Translations under genes and position numbers: made by a program
The notes under the pieces: model-generated
Seen by the model: only the letters and a program-made list of their open reading frames with translations
Told to the model about the DNA's origin: nothing
The model's database searches: none
NCBI GenBank assembly: GCA_049317525.1
Contig: JBMOIC010000044.1
Span: 1 to 9,529 of the forward strand
Length of the DNA stretch: 9,529 nucleotides
Direction: 5' to 3'
Source: UBA961 sp049317525
GTDB lineage: Bacteria > Bacteroidota > Ignavibacteria > Kapaibacteriales > UBA961
In this document: piece by piece, positions 7,700 through 9,529 of the stretch
How the letters are laid out: each line of letters starts with the position of its first letter
Position numbering within the stretch: position 1 is the first letter of the stretch

Positions 7700-7777
7700 T
7701 ACTTATGTATTCAACCATTCAATTGGATAAACAGCATCATTCCTACTGGTATGATTTCCCTGAACCATACATAAGTA
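7700..7777. repeat. Inverted repeat with 11-bp perfect arms, 56-bp spacer
   Basis: TACTTATGTAT (7700-7710) is the exact reverse complement of ATACATAAGTA (7767-7777). TTCA at 7710-7713 and TGAA at 7761-7764 could prolong the pairing with a small bulge. It lies about 100 bases beyond the antitoxin stop codon. There is no T tract on either side, so it is not an ordinary terminator. Confidence 0.5.
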
Positions 7778-7880
7778 ATCACCCTCTAATATTCCTCCTA
7801 TATCAAGTCGCTTCTTTCTCTATCCCTAAATTTTCTTATGCCATGCAAATGTTCCCTTAGAATACATTTTCGTGCTTTTT

Positions 7881-8186
7881 TTATTTGATTTCTAGTTGCA
7901 CACTACGGCCCAAGCCCTTTTCAAATATTCTATACAATGTGGAAAGTTGTATATCTGCATTGCCATTTTCAAGCCTGGAGATATAGCTCTTTTTTGTTCC
8001 AACTTTATCGGCAAGTTGTTCTTGGGTCATATTTGCCAATCTTCTTGCATCTTTCAATACTGCACTCAAGATAAATTTCTGAGCTTTCTTCTCAAAACTG
8101 ACTCTCTTTTTTGTTCCATTCTTTCCATATTTCACATCTAGCAATTCATCAAAAGTATTGACTTCAGACAATGATTTCTTTTTCAC
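7881..8186 (-). CDS. HigA-type XRE-family antitoxin
   Basis: The DNA-binding antitoxin of a toxin-first module: it would neutralise the toxin encoded just before it and repress their shared promoter. The 101-residue protein has a charged N-terminal tail (1-40) and a Cro/CI-type helix-turn-helix (about 43-98). Helix 2 is TQEQLADKVG, and the turn plus recognition helix is TKKSYISRLENGNADI, with the family hallmark LSTLYRIFE after it. It starts with GTG at 8186, preceded by AAAAAGGA, and its GTGA overlaps the toxin's TGA stop by four bases, which implies translational coupling. A decayed copy of its helix-turn-helix lies upstream at 8581-8709. No clear terminator follows it. Confidence 0.92.
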   Translation of the reverse strand: MKKKSLSEVNTFDELLDVKYGKNGTKKRVSFEKKAQKFILSAVLKDARRLANMTQEQLADKVGTKKSYISRLENGNADIQLSTLYRIFEKGLGRSVQLEIK

Positions 8187-8533
8187 GGAATATCCTTTTT
8201 CGACTGTATATATTCTTGTTTAAGTGTGATCGCTTTTCGAATTTCTTTCATTGGCAATTTCTGAGACTTCTTCTGACAAGCATTAAAAAGCACAATGATA
8301 TTACCTTGGTCAAAACAACAAAATATTCGGAATATATCGCTCTCGTATTGTATTCTGACTTCATACAATCCTTCCGAACCGGAAATATGTTTAATGAATG
8401 ATGTTGGAATAATATTGACTGTTTTCAAAACCATGAATACATAGTCAATTTTCAATTGCACCTTTTGATTTTGATTGATATAGAAATCAATAAAATAATG
8501 CTTATAGAATATTATTCCCCTTTCTTCTTTCAT
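8183..8533 (-). CDS. HigB-type toxin (RelE/ParE superfamily, Gp49-like)
   Basis: A 116-residue basic protein of the HigB/Gp49-like (DUF891) group. Known members are ribosome-dependent mRNA endonucleases that stop translation. The family pattern is clear: FIKHISGSEGLYEVR (about 46-60), SDIFRIFCCF (65-74), NIIVLFNACQKKSQKLP (78-94) and a C-terminal helix EIRKAITLKQEY (97-108). Conserved basic residues Arg60, Arg69, Lys88 and Lys89 are candidates for RNA binding or cleavage; this is inferred from the family. The ATG at 8533 fits the family N-terminus (IIFYKHYFIDFY) but has no Shine-Dalgarno, and lies only three bases after a -7 box. The gene is full length, so the module looks active. Confidence 0.92.
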   Translation of the reverse strand: MKEERGIIFYKHYFIDFYINQNQKVQLKIDYVFMVLKTVNIIPTSFIKHISGSEGLYEVRIQYESDIFRIFCCFDQGNIIVLFNACQKKSQKLPMKEIRKAITLKQEYIQSKKDIP

Positions 8534-8536
8534 TTA

Positions 8537-8567
8537 CAAAGGTAACCTATAAGTTAACTTATTACAA
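8537..8567 (-). promoter_or_regulatory. Promoter of the toxin-antitoxin operon with -33 and -7 boxes
   Basis: On the minus strand, TTG (8567-8565), a 20-base spacer and TACCTTTG (8544-8537) match the Bacteroidota promoter TTG-N19-21-TAnnTTTG exactly. With the box centred near -7, transcription starts at or within a few bases of the toxin ATG (8533), implying a leaderless or nearly leaderless mRNA. Confidence 0.65.
8549..8562. promoter_or_regulatory. 14-bp palindromic operator candidate in the TA promoter
   Basis: ATAAGTTAACTTAT is a perfect palindrome lying entirely between the -33 and -7 boxes. XRE-type antitoxins usually bind such sites over their own promoter, so binding here would block RNA polymerase. 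The position and symmetry are seen directly; binding by this antitoxin is inferred. Confidence 0.6.
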
Positions 8568-8580
8568 GATTACTTTCTTT

Positions 8581-8709
8581 TTAAGTACGATCATAGATAT
8601 TTTTAGGAGTGACAATAATTCTATACAAAATGGAAAGTTTTATATGTTCAGTGTTATTTTCTTGTCTGGAGATATAGCTCTTTTTTGTTCCAACCTTATC
8701 AGCGATTCG
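8581..8709 (-). pseudogene. Remnant of a second HigA-type antitoxin gene
   Basis: Translated on the minus strand this gives 42 residues bounded by stop codons at 8712-8710 and 8583-8581. The core ADKVGTKKSYISR is identical to residues 59-71 of the intact antitoxin, and LYRI further on also matches. The DNA keeps a 29-base exact match (8666-8694 against 7975-8003) and aligns without gaps from about 8620 to 8705. The first half of the gene and the end of the domain (FEKGLG) are lost, and there is no start codon. It is in the same orientation as the intact operon and directly upstream of it, which suggests an old tandem duplication or recombination between two related modules. Confidence 0.85.
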
Positions 8710-8796
8710 TTACAGTTACCTAAGTATATTTTAGTTCTGTTACAATACAGCTACGGTATAGCGACTTGGGCGAAGAATTTGATATGTTAAACATCA

Positions 8797-8845
8797 CAAA
8801 GATGTCTTTGCAATATGTCCGCTAGCATTTGAAAGGGTAATGCTA
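8797..8845. repeat. Two small inverted repeats in the remnant region
   Basis: CAAAGA-TG-TCTTTG (8797-8810) and TAGCATT (8823-8829) with AATGCTA (8839-8845) around a nine-base loop. They lie between the antitoxin remnant and the 3' end of the T9SS pseudogene. The second may be a 3' structure of that gene, but it has no T tract. I see no gene in 8713-8855. Confidence 0.35.
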
Positions 8846-8855
8846 AAGGGTGATA

Positions 8856-9470
8856 TCATTTTTTAATTACTTTTAAGACTTGTTGCACATTCCCAATGAC
8901 ACTCAAAAAGTAAATACCATAAGACAATTCAGCAATATTAATATGTACTATTTCTGAATCTATCTTTCCTATTAATAAATTTCTTCGAAGATGATCGAAT
9001 ACAAAGTAGAATGAACCTATTAAATCTTCATTTATTTTTATATTTTATAAATTGACGAATGGATTGGGGTAAATTTCCATTTTTTGGAAGGTTATTTTCA
9101 TCAATCCAGTGACTGCTCCACAATCGGAAAAATATTCTTTTATATATGATTTCTGATTAGCATCAACTTGATGGCCTGCGCTTCCTTTTATATGAACCAC
9201 TATCTAATACTGTCCCAGAGTTTAATATACTGCCTTTATAACCTTTATAGTTTGCAATAGTAAATGTAGCGGTTTCAGCAGGTAAAAAATTTACACCTAC
9301 AACAGATGAACCTCCTATGTATGGAATCAAGTTTATCATTATCATTGCTGATAGATTCAAGCTGTGCCAGTGTATGGGGTAGTTTTTACCGATAAATTAT
9401 TTGTCACTTTCAATGTAATGCTGTCGACTTTGTTTACAATAATTGTTGGTTACAAAACCGCAGTGTTTAT
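8856..9470 (-). pseudogene. Decayed 3' part of a T9SS-exported surface protein (type A sorting domain)
   Basis: The minus strand codes for the C-terminal end of a type IX secretion substrate. The sorting domain starts EIYPNPFVNL (9077-9048), hits an in-frame TAA at 9047-9045, then continues for 62 residues in the same frame: KINEDLIGSFYFVFDH, INIAELSYGIYFLSVIGN, VLKVIKK and a stop at 8858-8856. Upstream, HQVDANQ to FSDCGAVTG (about 9172-9110) is in this frame, but the linker DENNLPKNG lies in another. NLSA to LDSGSY (9360 to about 9188) is in a third, open for 65 codons. PTIIVNKVDS to TPYTGTA (9449-9360) returns to the first and is preceded by TAA at 9452-9450. It is therefore broken by at least two stops and several small indels. 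The part before YPNPF resembles extracellular Ig-like repeats; that is inference. Confidence 0.85.
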
Positions 9471-9478
9471 TCCTTATA

Positions 9479-9523
9479 AAAGCCTTGCCCTCAAACCCTT
9501 TCCAAAGATGAGGAAAGGAAGAA
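9479..9523. repeat. Hairpin-containing repeat candidate at the right edge
   Basis: CCTTTCC (9497-9503) and GGAAAGG (9512-9518) form a perfect seven-base stem around AAAGATGA. On the minus strand it is flanked by GTTTGAGGGCAAGGCTTTTA, a layout like the dispersed CTCTCC-TTTGGAGAGG...GAGGCTTTTA repeats I recall from Bacteroidota intergenic DNA. Only one copy is in the window, so the repeat claim is inference. Confidence 0.4.
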
Positions 9524-9529
9524 ATGATG

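Noticed and set aside
7705..7860. 51-codon open frame on the plus strand (MYSTIQLDKQ start)
   Set aside because: No Shine-Dalgarno, overlaps an inverted repeat, no recognisable family and an unusual composition; probably chance.
9163..9360. 65-codon open frame on the minus strand as an independent gene
   Set aside because: It begins at a TTG, lacks a ribosome site, and its residues join smoothly to out-of-frame sequence on both sides; it is a segment of the T9SS pseudogene.
1..9529. CRISPR array, tRNA, rRNA or transposase
   Set aside because: I saw no regularly spaced direct repeats, no tRNA-like cloverleaf with an acceptor end and no transposase-like protein in any frame.

Overview
The window is AT-rich bacterial chromosome that most likely comes from a member of the Bacteroidota or a close FCB-group relative such as Ignavibacteria or Kapabacteria. 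Three things point that way: an outer-membrane PorV/PorQ-family protein, the remains of a type IX secretion (T9SS) C-terminal sorting domain, and repeated promoter-like TAnnTTTG boxes of the Bacteroidota type. The assignment is inference; no rRNA or other direct taxonomic marker is present.

Layout. Positions 32-757 (+) encode a glycosyltransferase-like protein of no well-defined family. Positions 871-1578 (+) encode a Mip-type FKBP peptidyl-prolyl isomerase lipoprotein, closed by a strong terminator. Positions 1691-5398 (+) encode a large UvrD/RecB-class helicase with a C-terminal PD-(D/E)XK nuclease (AddA-like), with no AddB-like partner beside it. It converges on a PorV/PorQ-family gene (5418-6461, -). 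From the same intergenic region, and divergent from porV, runs a two-gene ccoQ-ccoP unit (6649-7478, +) for subunits of a cbb3-type cytochrome oxidase. ccoQ is a 57-residue gene that is easy to miss, ccoP has a single haem c, and the catalytic ccoN/ccoO genes are not here. A second clear terminator follows.

From about 7515 the sequence changes character. There is a non-coding stretch with several perfect inverted repeats (7532-7777), then an intact HigB-HigA type toxin-antitoxin operon on the minus strand (toxin first, 4-bp overlap). Its promoter has a 14-bp palindrome between the -33 and -7 boxes and starts so close to the toxin ATG that the mRNA may be leaderless. Just upstream is an eroded second antitoxin copy (8581-8709). 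Beyond that are the broken remains of a T9SS-exported surface protein (8856 to about 9470), with an IYPNPF sorting-domain start, a GIYFL end, at least two in-frame stops and several frameshifts. A hairpin repeat lies at the right edge.

Functionally, the left two thirds is ordinary housekeeping and envelope biology: surface glycan, periplasmic folding, DNA repair, outer-membrane protein and microaerobic respiration. The right third looks like a site of turnover, with a toxin-antitoxin module among decayed genes and repeats. I do not see a clear new multi-gene system. The best leads are the toxin-antitoxin control region with its dead antitoxin duplicate, the T9SS pseudogene and the inverted-repeat cluster.
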